Of a stretch of 64,000 nucleotides of DNA, positions 36,908 to 46,236 are shown one piece after another. The notes under the pieces were generated by a model. It was given only the letters and a program-made list of their open reading frames with translations. It had not been told where the DNA came from and did not search any database. A program made the translations under genes and the position numbers. Positions within the stretch are counted from its first letter, which is position 1. Each line of letters opens with the position of its first letter. The stretch is from Stygiobacter sp043807765 (GTDB lineage Bacteria; Bacteroidota; Ignavibacteria; Ignavibacteriales; Melioribacteraceae): assembly GCA_043807765.1 (NCBI GenBank), contig JAZDFQ010000045.1:124001-188000 (forward strand). The letters run 5' to 3'.

Positions 36908-37649
36908 AGCAATAATTGTAGATGATGAGCAAAGCTCCCGCGAAGCTGTTTCAACTATACTGGAAAACAATTTTCAGAGCATAAAAGTGTTGGCACAAGC
37001 TGATTCCGTTAAAACCGGAATTGAGGTAATTAAGAAAAATAAACCGGAATTACTCTTTCTTGATATTGATTTGCCGGACGGAACAAGCTTTGATATTCTC
37101 CGCGCGATTGATTATTCCAAAATGAAAGTGATTTTTATTACTGCTTTTCATGATTACGCAATCCAGGCAATCAAATTCAGCGCATTCGATTACATCTTGA
37201 AGCCGCTAAAATCCGGCGAATTGATTGCAACCGTTAACCGTGTTATTGAAGAAACGCTTGAATCGAATTATACAGAAAAATTCGACGCGATTTTTTCCAA
37301 CTTCAATTCCGCCCACCCGGAATTGAAAAAAATAGTACTGAAGACTTCTGATAAAATTCACGTTGTTAATATTAACGATATTATTCACTGCCGGGCGGAT
37401 AACACTTACACAACATTTTTTCTATTGAACGGAAAGAAGATTATCGTTTCTAAATCAATTAAGAAGTATGAAGAAATGCTTTCCGAACATGGATTTATGC
37501 GCGTACACCAATCTCATCTAATTAATCTCAACTATATTCAACATCTCAATAAACAAGAGGGTGGCATTCTGGTTATGAGCGATAACTCGCAAATACCGGT
37601 TTCAAATCAGCAAAAGCAAACATTAATTAAATATTTTGAGTCGCTTTAG
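36900..37649 (+). CDS. LytTR-family response regulator
   Basis: A 249-residue regulator from the ATG at 36900, where the receiver begins directly (IKAIIVDDEQSSREA); in-frame starts at 36858 and 36891 add non-conserved residues. The receiver has the phospho-aspartate in LLFLDIDLPDG near 53 and the lysine in YILKPLKSGEL. The LytTR DNA-binding domain (about 145-247) has DIIHCRADNTYTTF, MRVHQSHLINL and IPVSNQQKQTL. It should control genes with a LytTR direct repeat; the following beta-barrel gene is a possible target. Confidence 0.94.
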   Translation: MIKAIIVDDEQSSREAVSTILENNFQSIKVLAQADSVKTGIEVIKKNKPELLFLDIDLPDGTSFDILRAIDYSKMKVIFITAFHDYAIQAIKFSAFDYILKPLKSGELIATVNRVIEETLESNYTEKFDAIFSNFNSAHPELKKIVLKTSDKIHVVNINDIIHCRADNTYTTFFLLNGKKIIVSKSIKKYEEMLSEHGFMRVHQSHLINLNYIQHLNKQEGGILVMSDNSQIPVSNQQKQTLIKYFESL

Positions 37650-37785
37650 CTTTTCACATAGCCAAATTCTGTTTTAGACACACCAAATTCAAACGCATCT
37701 TACCCGGATTCTAATCCACCCAAATTCTAATTCTGCATAGGATTAATTTTCTTGCAGAAAAATACAACTAACCCTAGGAGTAACA

Positions 37786-38274
37786 ATGAGAAACACAATT
37801 CTTTCAATCATCGCAATTCTTTTTTTAGCAGTTGGTATTTCCAGCGCTCAAGGAATTAAAGTAGGCGGCGGTCTTTCTTACGGAAGCGAAATCAGCAGCA
37901 TCGGTTTACGTGCAGATGGAGTTTATTCTATCAACAAAGATTGGTCTATTGGTGCAACAGGCACATACTATTTACCAAAGAATGACCTTTCATGGTTTGT
38001 AATTGATGCAAACGCGCAATACAATTTTGTTAAAGAGGAAGATTTAACTGTTTACGCATTAGCCGGTTTAAACATGACTATGTGGAGTCTTGATTTTCCG
38101 GAGAATTCTTACGGAATTGATCTAGATGCTTCCGGCACCGATACAGGCATTAACATTGGCGCCGGTGCGCGCAAAAAAATCGGCAAAATGGAATTATTCG
38201 GCGACGTTAAATATGTACTTAGCGGAGCGGGATTCTTCTCTTTAGGAGCAGGAATTCTATTCCCAATTAACTAG
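37786..38274 (+). CDS. Small outer membrane beta-barrel protein
   Basis: A 162-residue exported protein (signal peptide ILSIIAILFLAVGISSAQ). The rest alternates glycine-rich strands (GGGLSYGSEI, WSIGATGTYYLP, YALAGLNMTMW, INIGAGARKKIGKMELFGD), an OmpW/opacity-like eight-strand barrel. The ATG has an excellent ribosome site (AGGAG). It has its own terminator. Function unknown. Confidence 0.75.
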   Translation: MRNTILSIIAILFLAVGISSAQGIKVGGGLSYGSEISSIGLRADGVYSINKDWSIGATGTYYLPKNDLSWFVIDANAQYNFVKEEDLTVYALAGLNMTMWSLDFPENSYGIDLDASGTDTGINIGAGARKKIGKMELFGDVKYVLSGAGFFSLGAGILFPIN

Positions 38275-38280
38275 AGGGTA

Positions 38281-38330
38281 AAACCGGCAAGTGTGGATTT
38301 AACAAATCGAATTCACTTTGCCGGTTTTTT
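38281..38330 (+). terminator. Rho-independent terminator after the beta-barrel gene
   Basis: AAACCGGCAAGTG and CACTTTGCCGGTTT pair with one mismatch across a 21-base loop and are followed by six T. It ends before the next ribosome site at 38337. Confidence 0.85.
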
Positions 38331-38347
38331 ATTTATGGAGAAAACCT

Positions 38348-40822
38348 ATGAAATTTTTCAAATCACTTCTCTTCTTGATATTAGTCTTTACAACAATTAG
38401 CTGTAAAAAAGAATCCCCAACCGAAACCGAAGACAATCCTACCCAGGAAGTAGTTATATCGGATAAGGCAAAACCGGTTGATGATGAGCTGCGCAACAGC
38501 ATAAAAATTACGGATACAACTTCTTTTACGATGCAGATTCCATCCTCGTTAGTTGCTTCAAAAAAATTAAAAGTAAATGATGTGCTTGTTGATAAACCGT
38601 CAACAGCCGCTCGTTACGGTTTTCTAAGAAAGATTACAAGCATTCAGCAAAACGGCAATCAATCAACAATTACAACTACACAAGGAACACTAAAAGATGT
38701 AATTGAAAAAGGAAGTATTAGCCTTAAAAAATACTCACTTGGCAAACATAATCTGGCTTCAATACAATTAATTGATGGCGCAAAGCTTATTGATAATCCC
38801 ACGCTTAATAAAGCCAACTTGATTGGTATTAACTGGGATTACGAAAAAGATATTTACTCTTCCGGCAGTAATAAAGTTACGGTAAGAGGAAATGCCGCGT
38901 TTAACTTCGAATTAAATTTCGATTTAACGGTAGATTTTTTTGAGTTACAGTATTTCAAAACATCGCTGGAAGTAAATCAAGCCGTCTCAATGAACTTCAA
39001 AGCCAACTTTTCTAAAGATTTATCTAATGTAAAAATTCCTTTTGCTAAAGCATTTTTTAATCCGGTTACTTTTTCAATCGGAATAATTCCCGTTGTGCTA
39101 GTGCCGGAAATTACTTTATATCTTGGTGCAGATGGCAGTATATCTGCAAATACAGAAGCTTGGTTTAAGGAATCTTTCACCGGTGAATATGGCATTAAGT
39201 ACACCGAGGGAAAAGGTTGGAATACAATTAATGCAGACAATTTTACTTTGGAAAAAGAACTTCCTAAAGTTGCCGGTGCAGGTAAATTTTCTGCTTATGT
39301 TGGTCCGCAAGCAAGCCTAAAACTTTATGGAGTTGCCGGTCCATATTTAACTTTCGACGCATATACGGAAATTGACAGCAAGCTTAACAACACAAAGCTT
39401 GCTTATGATTATTCAATCGGCTTTAGATGCAATGCCGGTGTACAAGTAGAACTCTTTGGCTGGGAATTACTTAACACCTACCGGGAAGTATTTAGCAAAG
39501 AACTTTTCCGTTACAACAGTGATAGCGGAAGTACCGGTGATAGTTTTAGACTTACAAATCCAACAAACGACCAAACATATGTTGTTGGAGATTTCATAAA
39601 TCTCACCACTTTTTATAGCGGAACAAGACCAACTTCAGTTAAATTTTTTGTAGATGATGTTGAAAAGTTTACCGATTCTTTCGAGCCTTACGAATACATA
39701 CTTTCCACAACTTCATTAAGTGAAGGCGAGCATACAATTAAGGCTGTTGCTGCTTATTCGGCAAAGTCACTTGAATCAACAGCAAAAATTAAATTAGTAA
39801 AACCTACTTGGACAAAAATTGATATGAGCAGCGTTCTTGGCAGCTCGGATATTATTCACAAAATTTGTTTTGTAAATGAAACTCTTGGTTTTGCAGTTGG
39901 CGGCGGAATTAATCACTCTCTCATTCTAAAAACAAACGACGGCGGAAATACATGGACAAAAGTGCTCTCTTTAACAACTTATGAAGACACGGAAATAACC
40001 GATATAGCTTACATTAGTTCCAGCGAGATTTACGCAGTTCGGCATGACAATCTTTTCCTCTCTAAAAACAATGGCAGCGGTTGGGAAATATTCATTCCGC
40101 AAGGCGAAATCCATTCCCGTATTGGCGGAACAAAAATGTCTCTTACTTCCGAAGGCTTAATAGTAACCGGATACAGTTCTATGTTTATCAAAGCGGTTTC
40201 TTCAAGCGGCGATAAATGGTTTGAAACTTATCCCGGCGGCCCAGAAAATTCAATTGATATTGGAGATGCCATAGCAGTAAAATACCTTAACAACAAAAAA
40301 ATAATTGTTCTTGATGGGAAAGACTTAAACTCAATTGCTACTCCACGCCCTCATCAAATTCTAATTAGTTACGATGGCGGATACACATGGAAAAAAGTAT
40401 CACTAAACATTCCTTTTGAATGGGAACCAAGAGATATGTCTTTTGGTGATGAAAACAATGGCTGGATTGTTGGGCATTGTACCACCAACGACCGCGGCTT
40501 TGTACTGAAAACAACTAACGGCGGAGAAAGCTGGTCGGTTCTTCATAATCCGAATGATGAGAAATACTTTAGCCTAAATGCTGTGCATTTTCTCGACTAT
40601 CAAAACGGGTTTACCGGCGGAACGTTAGTTGATCTTGATCAAAATGGTATTAGCTGGCATCAAGGAGTTCTTAGTTCGAACAATAGAGGTACCAATTGGG
40701 CAAATACTTCTCTCAAAAATTATGATCAGAACGGAGCCATACACACGCTTTTCTTTTTAAGCAGAACAAAAGGATGGGCGGCTGGCTCACACAAAATACT
40801 TTACAAATACAGTTCAAATTAA
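38348..40822 (+). CDS. Lipoprotein with C-terminal YCF48-like beta-propeller repeats
   Basis: An 824-residue protein from the ATG at 38348, preceded by GGAGA; an upstream in-frame ATG at 38318 falls in the terminator. The lipobox is TTISC near residue 19. Residues 20-390 form a beta-rich domain without an assigned family. A bacterial Ig-like domain follows near 400-485 (SFRLTNPTNDQTYVVGDFINL). The C-terminal half has repeats such as LILKTNDGGNTWTKV, ILISYDGGYTWKKV, VLKTTNGGESW and VLSSNNRGTNW, the YCF48/sialidase-like pattern. It is probably an outer membrane surface protein; the role is unknown. Confidence 0.78.
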   Translation: MKFFKSLLFLILVFTTISCKKESPTETEDNPTQEVVISDKAKPVDDELRNSIKITDTTSFTMQIPSSLVASKKLKVNDVLVDKPSTAARYGFLRKITSIQQNGNQSTITTTQGTLKDVIEKGSISLKKYSLGKHNLASIQLIDGAKLIDNPTLNKANLIGINWDYEKDIYSSGSNKVTVRGNAAFNFELNFDLTVDFFELQYFKTSLEVNQAVSMNFKANFSKDLSNVKIPFAKAFFNPVTFSIGIIPVVLVPEITLYLGADGSISANTEAWFKESFTGEYGIKYTEGKGWNTINADNFTLEKELPKVAGAGKFSAYVGPQASLKLYGVAGPYLTFDAYTEIDSKLNNTKLAYDYSIGFRCNAGVQVELFGWELLNTYREVFSKELFRYNSDSGSTGDSFRLTNPTNDQTYVVGDFINLTTFYSGTRPTSVKFFVDDVEKFTDSFEPYEYILSTTSLSEGEHTIKAVAAYSAKSLESTAKIKLVKPTWTKIDMSSVLGSSDIIHKICFVNETLGFAVGGGINHSLILKTNDGGNTWTKVLSLTTYEDTEITDIAYISSSEIYAVRHDNLFLSKNNGSGWEIFIPQGEIHSRIGGTKMSLTSEGLIVTGYSSMFIKAVSSSGDKWFETYPGGPENSIDIGDAIAVKYLNNKKIIVLDGKDLNSIATPRPHQILISYDGGYTWKKVSLNIPFEWEPRDMSFGDENNGWIVGHCTTNDRGFVLKTTNGGESWSVLHNPNDEKYFSLNAVHFLDYQNGFTGGTLVDLDQNGISWHQGVLSSNNRGTNWANTSLKNYDQNGAIHTLFFLSRTKGWAAGSHKILYKYSSN

Positions 40823-40834
40823 ACTGGAGAAATT

Positions 40835-42139
40835 ATGAACAGAATATTAATTGCATTACTTGCGTTGGTTCTTGTAGCATCAAGCGCAAATGCGCAAATC
40901 AGTTTTGATAAGCTGAAAAAGAAAGTACAGAAAGAAGCCGAAAAGAGAGTTGAAAAAAATGTTGATAAGGGAATAGATAAAGCTTTTGATAAAGCTGAAG
41001 AAGAAGCCGCAAATGCAGTAACCGGCGATGGTAAAGAAGCTGATGAATCTGCTTCCGTAAAAAAAAATTCCAAGAAAGCAACCAAATCAAATGTTAAAAA
41101 TGATGCGCCGGAAGAAGAAACTGAAGCTCCGCAAGACGCTAAGCCAATCCAGGTTCAGTGGAACAAATTTGATTTCGTACCCGGTGATGTTGTTATTTTT
41201 GAAGACGACTTGAAAGATGAACAAAACGGCGAGTTTCCTTCTAAGTGGGATTTATCAAAAGGCACGATAGAGAACGCAAACGTTGATGGGGAAAACGTAA
41301 TCATGTTTAAAGAATGCAATATCAACGGCGGCGGCGGTATTGTTCCTTTACTTAAAAACTCCAACGAAGATTATTTACCGGATGAATTTACAATTGAGTT
41401 TGATGCATACTACGAAAAACATGGTCACATTTACAGAATACTTTTAGCTGATGCCAAGAATCAAAAGAAACTAGATAAGGAAATGGACTTTGCAAATAAA
41501 TATGTACGGTTTGAGCAGAACTCAGCCAATGGAAAAAATATTAGCTCAAGTTATTATCCCGGTTTTACAAGCGCGGATACTAAAAACAATCCCGGCTGGA
41601 GACACATTTCAATTTCATTCAATAAGCGCGCGCTAAAAGCTTACATTGATGATGCAAGAGTTTTAAATGTGCCGAACTTAGGTTACAATCCAACCGGAAT
41701 TACTTTGGGATTTCATAATCCTTCCGGGAAGATTGTTGGTTATGTAAAAAATTTCCGCTTAGCAAAAGGCGCAGTTTCGTTGTATGATAAATTTATGACT
41801 GACGGTAAAATTGTTACTACCGGAATTAAGTTCGATGTAAACAAAGCGTCCATCAAGCCGGAATCTATGGGAGTAATTAACTCGATTGTTACTTTACTAA
41901 ATGACAAGCCGGAATTAAAATTTTCCGTGGAAGGACACACCGACAGCGACGGAGATGATAAATCCAACAAGACTCTCTCCGAAGCGCGCGCTAAATCTGT
42001 AATGAATAAACTAATCGAACTCGGAATCGATTCTGATAGATTGAAATCAAAAGGGTTCGGCGAATCTAAACCGGTTGCAGATAATAACACTCCGGAAGGA
42101 AAAGCCAATAACCGCCGTGTAGAATTTGTAAAATTTTAA
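40835..42139 (+). CDS. OmpA-family protein with a jelly-roll domain
   Basis: A 434-residue exported protein (signal peptide ALLALVLVASSANAQ). It starts with a charged, probably helical segment (KLKKKVQKEAEKRVEKNVD), then a beta-rich region at about 110-310 resembling a laminin-G/LamG sandwich (FPSKWDLSKGTI, PGWRHISISFNKRALKAYIDD). The C-terminal OmpA domain binds peptidoglycan: SVEGHTDSDGDD near 366, LSEARAKSVMN, KGFGESKP and NRRVEFVKF. It lies 12 bases after the lipoprotein gene, and the two look co-transcribed. Confidence 0.9.
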   Translation: MNRILIALLALVLVASSANAQISFDKLKKKVQKEAEKRVEKNVDKGIDKAFDKAEEEAANAVTGDGKEADESASVKKNSKKATKSNVKNDAPEEETEAPQDAKPIQVQWNKFDFVPGDVVIFEDDLKDEQNGEFPSKWDLSKGTIENANVDGENVIMFKECNINGGGGIVPLLKNSNEDYLPDEFTIEFDAYYEKHGHIYRILLADAKNQKKLDKEMDFANKYVRFEQNSANGKNISSSYYPGFTSADTKNNPGWRHISISFNKRALKAYIDDARVLNVPNLGYNPTGITLGFHNPSGKIVGYVKNFRLAKGAVSLYDKFMTDGKIVTTGIKFDVNKASIKPESMGVINSIVTLLNDKPELKFSVEGHTDSDGDDKSNKTLSEARAKSVMNKLIELGIDSDRLKSKGFGESKPVADNNTPEGKANNRRVEFVKF

Positions 42140-42149
42140 GGAGCTAAAA

Positions 42150-42584
42150 ATGAAACGTATTTTATTCTTATTACTTGCAGCAACAATTACATTTGGGCAA
42201 AGCACACCAAGCAAAATCGGTAAACTTTCTAAAAGTGATTTTGAAAAGTGGATTAAACCGCTAACTCTTGATGGACATAAATTTGCAATGTTTAGCCACG
42301 AATCGGATTCTTACCAAGCCGGATTCTTGAAAGGAACAAAAACTGTTAATGTTATGGCAAGAGAAGATGACGGAAGCTTTAAAGCAGAAATGATGAAACA
42401 AATGGGGTACACAGTTTACGAACGGAAAGGACTCAAACATTATTTCGTTGCGTACGCTGAAATGAGCTTAACTACTATTATAATTCCTAAATACAAAATT
42501 CAGTTTACTGTTGGCGGACAAGGGAGGCTTTCAAAGGATTACTTAGATAAGCTGATTGACCAGACAAAGATTTACGAGAAGTAA
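42150..42584 (+). CDS. Exported hypothetical protein
   Basis: A 144-residue protein with signal peptide (ILFLLLAATITFGQS) and a ribosome site (AAGGAG) 10 bases upstream of the ATG. No family recognised. The mature part mixes short strands and helices (MMKQMGYTVYERKGLKHYF, TIIIPKYKIQFTVGGQG). It follows the OmpA-family gene by ten bases and closes that envelope gene set. Confidence 0.6.
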   Translation: MKRILFLLLAATITFGQSTPSKIGKLSKSDFEKWIKPLTLDGHKFAMFSHESDSYQAGFLKGTKTVNVMAREDDGSFKAEMMKQMGYTVYERKGLKHYFVAYAEMSLTTIIIPKYKIQFTVGGQGRLSKDYLDKLIDQTKIYEK

Positions 42585-42624
42585 AGTAGCATTGCTATGC
42601 TGATTTATGCTTTATAAATAAACA

Positions 42625-42718
42625 GTCACGCCGAGCGGAGTCGAGGCATAGGTGAAAGAAAAACTCGCCATTTCTCGACCACGCCCCGCAAAAAAACGCG
42701 GGGCAAGCTCGAAATGAC
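42625..42718. repeat. Dispersed repeat, copy 1
   Basis: GTCACGCCGAGCGGAGTCGAG at the left and TTTCTCGACC...CTCGAAATGAC at the right share their words with a second copy at 62693-62760. The centre here holds an extra GC-rich hairpin, CCCCGC against GCGGGG (42684-42703). It fills the gap between two convergent genes. Confidence 0.75.
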
Positions 42719-42743
42719 AATTGAAACATTTTGAACTATTTAT

Positions 42744-43157
42744 TTACAGACTTATCTCTTCTTCCGCATATGTGTTTTCCGTTTCAAAAACTTTCACTTT
42801 TACAGATTTAATATTCTTCGGCAAGTTTGTTGCCTTAATTTTACCCAACAGATATAAGCAAATATTTTCTGCAGTAGATTGAAAATCCACAACTACTTTG
42901 CGGGAATTAATTTTGTCCAAGAATTCCAGCACCTCTTTATCATTAGCATAAACCATGAATGCGTGGTCGAGTTCATCAATAACCGGTTGAATAATTGTCT
43001 TCATATCATAATAATCGAGAACCATTCCGTTTGAATCCGGCTCGCCGCTTATTTCAACCATACATTTATAAGAATGCCCGTGTAGATTTTTACACTTCCC
43101 TTCGTGGAAAGGAAGCCTGTGCCCCATTTCCCAATTATATTCTTTCGCAATTTTCAT
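42744..43157 (-). CDS. queD: 6-carboxy-5,6,7,8-tetrahydropterin synthase
   Basis: Second enzyme of the 7-deazaguanine (queuosine) pathway, 137 residues from the ATG at 43157 (a GTG directly before is possible). Zinc-binding histidines and the catalytic cysteine lie in WEMGHRLPFHEGKCKNLHGHSY near residues 9-30, in the usual C-x-x-x-HGH order. DYYDMK and LDHAFM follow, and the end has the glutamate of FETENTYAE. It overlaps the stop of queE by one base, so the two are a unit. Confidence 0.93.
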   Translation of the reverse strand: MKIAKEYNWEMGHRLPFHEGKCKNLHGHSYKCMVEISGEPDSNGMVLDYYDMKTIIQPVIDELDHAFMVYANDKEVLEFLDKINSRKVVVDFQSTAENICLYLLGKIKATNLPKNIKSVKVKVFETENTYAEEEISL

Positions 43158-43795
43158 CACACACCTTTGGTTTTAGGATTCCAAATATACTTATGCATTT
43201 GTAATTGGAATCTAACATTTAACTTATCTTGTAAAATCCACTCTACCATTGTTGCCGGATTGATAGTTCCGAACACAGTGGAAAACAAAACCGGGCACTT
43301 TTCAGTGAGATTATATTTCGCAATAATTTCTTTTGCCCAGTCATAATCTTCCCGCGTTCCAATTACAAACTTTACTTCATCTTTACCTTTTAGATGCTCG
43401 ATGTTTTCGTAGAGATTCTTTTTCACCATTTTGCTTGAAGGGCATTTTAAGTCCATAATTATCATCACCCGTTTATCTACTTGCTCAATAGGCAAACTTC
43501 CACCGGTTTCGAGCATCACTTCAAATCCATCATCGCAAAGCTGTTTCATCAACTCAATGGACTCTTTTTGAAACAGAGGTTCGCCACCGGTAATTTCCAC
43601 TAAATTGCATTCAAGTTTTTTTACTTCGGAGATGATTTCACCAATCTCCATCTCCTTCCCATCATAAAATGCGTACTCGGAATCGCAGTATGCGCAGCGC
43701 AGATTACAATAAGTAAGTCTAACAAAAACGCACGGAAGCCCGGCGTTTGAGCTTTCGCCTTGAATAGATTTATATATTTCATTGATTTTAAGCAT
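43157..43795 (-). CDS. queE: 7-carboxy-7-deazaguanine synthase (radical SAM)
   Basis: Radical SAM enzyme turning QueD's product into 7-carboxy-7-deazaguanine. I place the start at the ATG 43795 (212 residues, MLKINEIYKSIQGE) because conservation begins there; a longer frame to 43861 adds a non-conserved stretch. The [4Fe-4S] motif is CNLRCAYC near residue 30, after GLPCVFVRLTY. VEITGGEPLFQ is the typical GGEP motif. No queC or queF lies next to it in the window. Confidence 0.93.
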   Translation of the reverse strand: MLKINEIYKSIQGESSNAGLPCVFVRLTYCNLRCAYCDSEYAFYDGKEMEIGEIISEVKKLECNLVEITGGEPLFQKESIELMKQLCDDGFEVMLETGGSLPIEQVDKRVMIIMDLKCPSSKMVKKNLYENIEHLKGKDEVKFVIGTREDYDWAKEIIAKYNLTEKCPVLFSTVFGTINPATMVEWILQDKLNVRFQLQMHKYIWNPKTKGV

Positions 43796-43888
43796 TTTTC
43801 CAATGTTTCCAGAAAGTAGAGCAAAAATACTAATAGCTATCCGCCTAAAAAAATGGCGCAAGAAGATTTAACTCAAAATGCCGGTTTG

Positions 43889-43920
43889 TTTGTTTCGAAT
43901 AGGCAATTCTTCTATATTTA
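43889..43920 (+). promoter_or_regulatory. Bacteroidota-type promoter for rpsT
   Basis: TTTG at 43889-43892 is followed after 20 bases by TATATTTA at 43913-43920. This approximates the -33 TTG / -7 TAnnTTTG pattern used by Bacteroidota housekeeping sigma factor. The start codon is 33 bases further. Confidence 0.5.
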
Positions 43921-43952
43921 CGCACGTTTTTTAACAAATTTAGGTTTATTTA

Positions 43953-44213
43953 ATGGCTCATCACAAATCAGCAAAGAAAAGAATTAAGACAAGCGAAAAA
44001 AAGAGAGTTCGTAACAAAGCAGCTCTTTCAAAAGTTAAGACACTTGTTAAAAAAGTTTATTCATTAGAAGACAAAGTTGAAGCCGCCGCAGTTTTGAAAG
44101 AAGCAACAAAAGTTCTTGATAAAACAGCTGCTAAGGGAAAGATTCATAAGAATAACGCTGCTAGAAAGAAATCAGCTTTAACAAAACACGTTAATAAATT
44201 AGCTGCAAAATAA
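43953..44213 (+). CDS. rpsT: 30S ribosomal protein S20
   Basis: An 86-residue, lysine-rich helical ribosomal protein binding 16S rRNA. The N-terminus MAHHKSAKKRIKTSEKKR and the end KGKIHKNNAARKKSALTKH are typical of the family. It stands alone between a promoter and a terminator. Confidence 0.97.
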   Translation: MAHHKSAKKRIKTSEKKRVRNKAALSKVKTLVKKVYSLEDKVEAAAVLKEATKVLDKTAAKGKIHKNNAARKKSALTKHVNKLAAK

Positions 44214-44235
44214 ATTTTTTAGTTTTAGAAAACTA

Positions 44236-44271
44236 AGGCAACTTACTTGTGTAGGTTGCCTCTTGTTTTTT
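44236..44271 (+). terminator. Rho-independent terminator of rpsT
   Basis: AGGCAAC and GTTGCCT form a seven-base stem with a 12-base loop, followed by CTTGTTTTTT. It ends at the stop of the convergent GlmU-like gene. Confidence 0.85.
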
Positions 44272-45631
44272 AAAGATTTGAGATTCTTCCCTTTATTTCA
44301 ACTTCCGGTTTGTAAAATTTAACTGTTGATCCGTTTTCAATCTTTTTGTTTATCAAGACTGAACATTCTACTACGCAACCATCGCCAATAAAAGTCGAAT
44401 CAACAACACATTCTCCTTTCAGCAAAACATTGTTTCCAATGTAAGTTGATTTACCGGATTCAGTAGCAATGAGAGAATTGGTTTCAACTGTCACATTTTC
44501 GCCGAAGGATGCATTTCCGTTAATACGGACATTTCTTCCCAGCTTTAGATTAAGATTTAGTTTTACTCCGGAGCCAATATAAACGCCTTTTCCAATTTCG
44601 ATATCAAGAATAACCCCACTCTTATCTTGGCTCAGCAATTCTTCAACAACTTCTTCATGAATAAAGAAATCTCTCGGATCTTCGATTAGTACAATGTCTT
44701 TCAGTTTTTCATAAACCAGTTTTTGTGCAATCGCATCCATTTCTTTAAGAACAGATTTGTTGTTAAAACCCATTAGCACATATTGTTCTTTAGGGCTCAC
44801 GGCTTCAACCGAATAACCATTTCCATTGAACATTCCAATTAGGTCGGTCAGATAAATTTCGTTCTGAACATTGTTGCTTCCAATTTTGTCAATCAGCTCA
44901 AAAAGTGGTTTTGCTTTGAAAGCATACACACCGGAATTAAACTCACGGTTATCAATCAATTCTTTTTGAGTGAACTTAAAATTCTTCTTCTTGTACTTGG
45001 TTAAGTAGGCTTTCTTCTTGTCCAAATTCAAAATGTCTTTATACTCGATAATCTCAATAACTTTGCCTATGTACTTTGATTTTTCTCCTTTAGCATCTTT
45101 ATCCTTAACTCTCACAATTCTTCCATAGTAATTTCCTTCAATCTCACCCTCATAAATTCCGGTAAGCACCATCATATCGGCACCGGATTTCTCGAACTCT
45201 TGCTTGAAAAATGAAACGGTTTCAGCATCTATCAATCCCATGTCGCCGGGGAAAACATATACTACTCCCTCATAATCGCGAGGAACATTTTCTAATCCAA
45301 CTTGAAGAGCATGTCCGGTTCCATGCTGCTCTTGCTGATACGCAAACGAAACATCTTTTGCTTTTCCGACTGATTTGATTACATCCTCGGCTTTAATTCC
45401 AACTACAAAAATTGTGTTAGAATCAGTGATTCCGTTTTGCCAGGCCGAACAAACTCTGTTAACGGTTGGAACTTCCCAAATCTTGTGTAGCATTTTAGAG
45501 GTCTGCGATTTAATCCGTTTTCCGTGCCCCGCAGCCAAAACTACTGCCGTGGATTTATTTTCAGAATTGAAAGGATTTCCAAATTCTTTTACCATATTGT
45601 TGATTTTTTGATGATTTACGACTTGTTTCAT
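44270..45631 (-). CDS. GlmU-like sugar-1-phosphate nucleotidyltransferase with left-handed beta-helix
   Basis: A 453-residue two-domain enzyme. The N-terminal nucleotidyltransferase has AVVLAAGHGKRIKSQTSKMLH near residue 29, QQEQHGTGHALQ and VFPGDMGLI near 128, and GIYEGEIEGNYYGRIVR, all matching the uridylyltransferase part of GlmU. A left-handed beta-helix with hexapeptides (VYIGSGVKLN, LGRNVRING, SFGENVTVE, TYIGNNVLL) follows from about 335. I do not see the conserved catalytic histidine and CoA-binding segments of the GlmU acetyltransferase, so it may only make the UDP-sugar. GAGGG eight bases upstream supports the start. Confidence 0.85.
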   Translation of the reverse strand: MKQVVNHQKINNMVKEFGNPFNSENKSTAVVLAAGHGKRIKSQTSKMLHKIWEVPTVNRVCSAWQNGITDSNTIFVVGIKAEDVIKSVGKAKDVSFAYQQEQHGTGHALQVGLENVPRDYEGVVYVFPGDMGLIDAETVSFFKQEFEKSGADMMVLTGIYEGEIEGNYYGRIVRVKDKDAKGEKSKYIGKVIEIIEYKDILNLDKKKAYLTKYKKKNFKFTQKELIDNREFNSGVYAFKAKPLFELIDKIGSNNVQNEIYLTDLIGMFNGNGYSVEAVSPKEQYVLMGFNNKSVLKEMDAIAQKLVYEKLKDIVLIEDPRDFFIHEEVVEELLSQDKSGVILDIEIGKGVYIGSGVKLNLNLKLGRNVRINGNASFGENVTVETNSLIATESGKSTYIGNNVLLKGECVVDSTFIGDGCVVECSVLINKKIENGSTVKFYKPEVEIKGRISNL

Positions 45632-45769
45632 TAATAATACCCTCGGTTCGTTAAAGCAAATGTAAGAATATTCGATAATATTTTAGGAGCGATCTTGGAA
45701 TCAACTTTGTGGCTTTATTTTGTTGCTCTATTTTGTTAATTACGCATGCAACAAATTAAGGATTTTGGA

Positions 45770-46231
45770 ATGAGAAGAAATATTTTTTATGCGGTTGTTT
45801 TATTTAGCGCGATTTTTTTTAATACGGGAAAAGCGCAGGATAAGGGATTTGGTCTTGGAGTAATGCTCGGCGAGCCGACCGGATTCAGTGCTAAGTATTG
45901 GCTCAGTGATGACAAGGCGTTGGATTTTGGACTTGCGTATTCGTTTGTTAAATCGGTAAGCGCTCTTTCTGTTCATTGCGATTATGTTCATCACGATTTT
46001 GATTTAATAAAAAGTAACTACCAGATTCCGGTTTATTACGGATTTGGAGCTAGGCTTAGAGTTGGAAATGATGAGAATCATTTAGGTGCAAGAGGAGTTG
46101 TTGGTATTGTATACATCGATGATGAACATCCTTTTGATGTCTTTCTGGAATTAGCCCCCGTGTTTAATCTATTTCCTAAGACTTCACTTCAAATTGATCT
46201 TTCACTTGGTGCCAGATATTATTTTAAGTAG
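45770..46231 (+). CDS. Small outer membrane beta-barrel-like protein
   Basis: A 153-residue exported protein starting at the ATG 45770, which has AAGGA eight bases upstream; an ATG at 45746 is less likely. The signal peptide is NIFYAVVLFSAIFFNTGKAQ. Strands such as GLGVMLGEPTGFSAKYWLS, FDLIKSNYQIPVYYGFGARL and SLQIDLSLGARYYF with a terminal aromatic motif point to an outer membrane barrel. GEPTGFS is seen in a family of unknown function in Bacteroidota. It precedes a kinase gene by five bases. Confidence 0.7.
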   Translation: MRRNIFYAVVLFSAIFFNTGKAQDKGFGLGVMLGEPTGFSAKYWLSDDKALDFGLAYSFVKSVSALSVHCDYVHHDFDLIKSNYQIPVYYGFGARLRVGNDENHLGARGVVGIVYIDDEHPFDVFLELAPVFNLFPKTSLQIDLSLGARYYFK

Positions 46232-46236
46232 AATAA

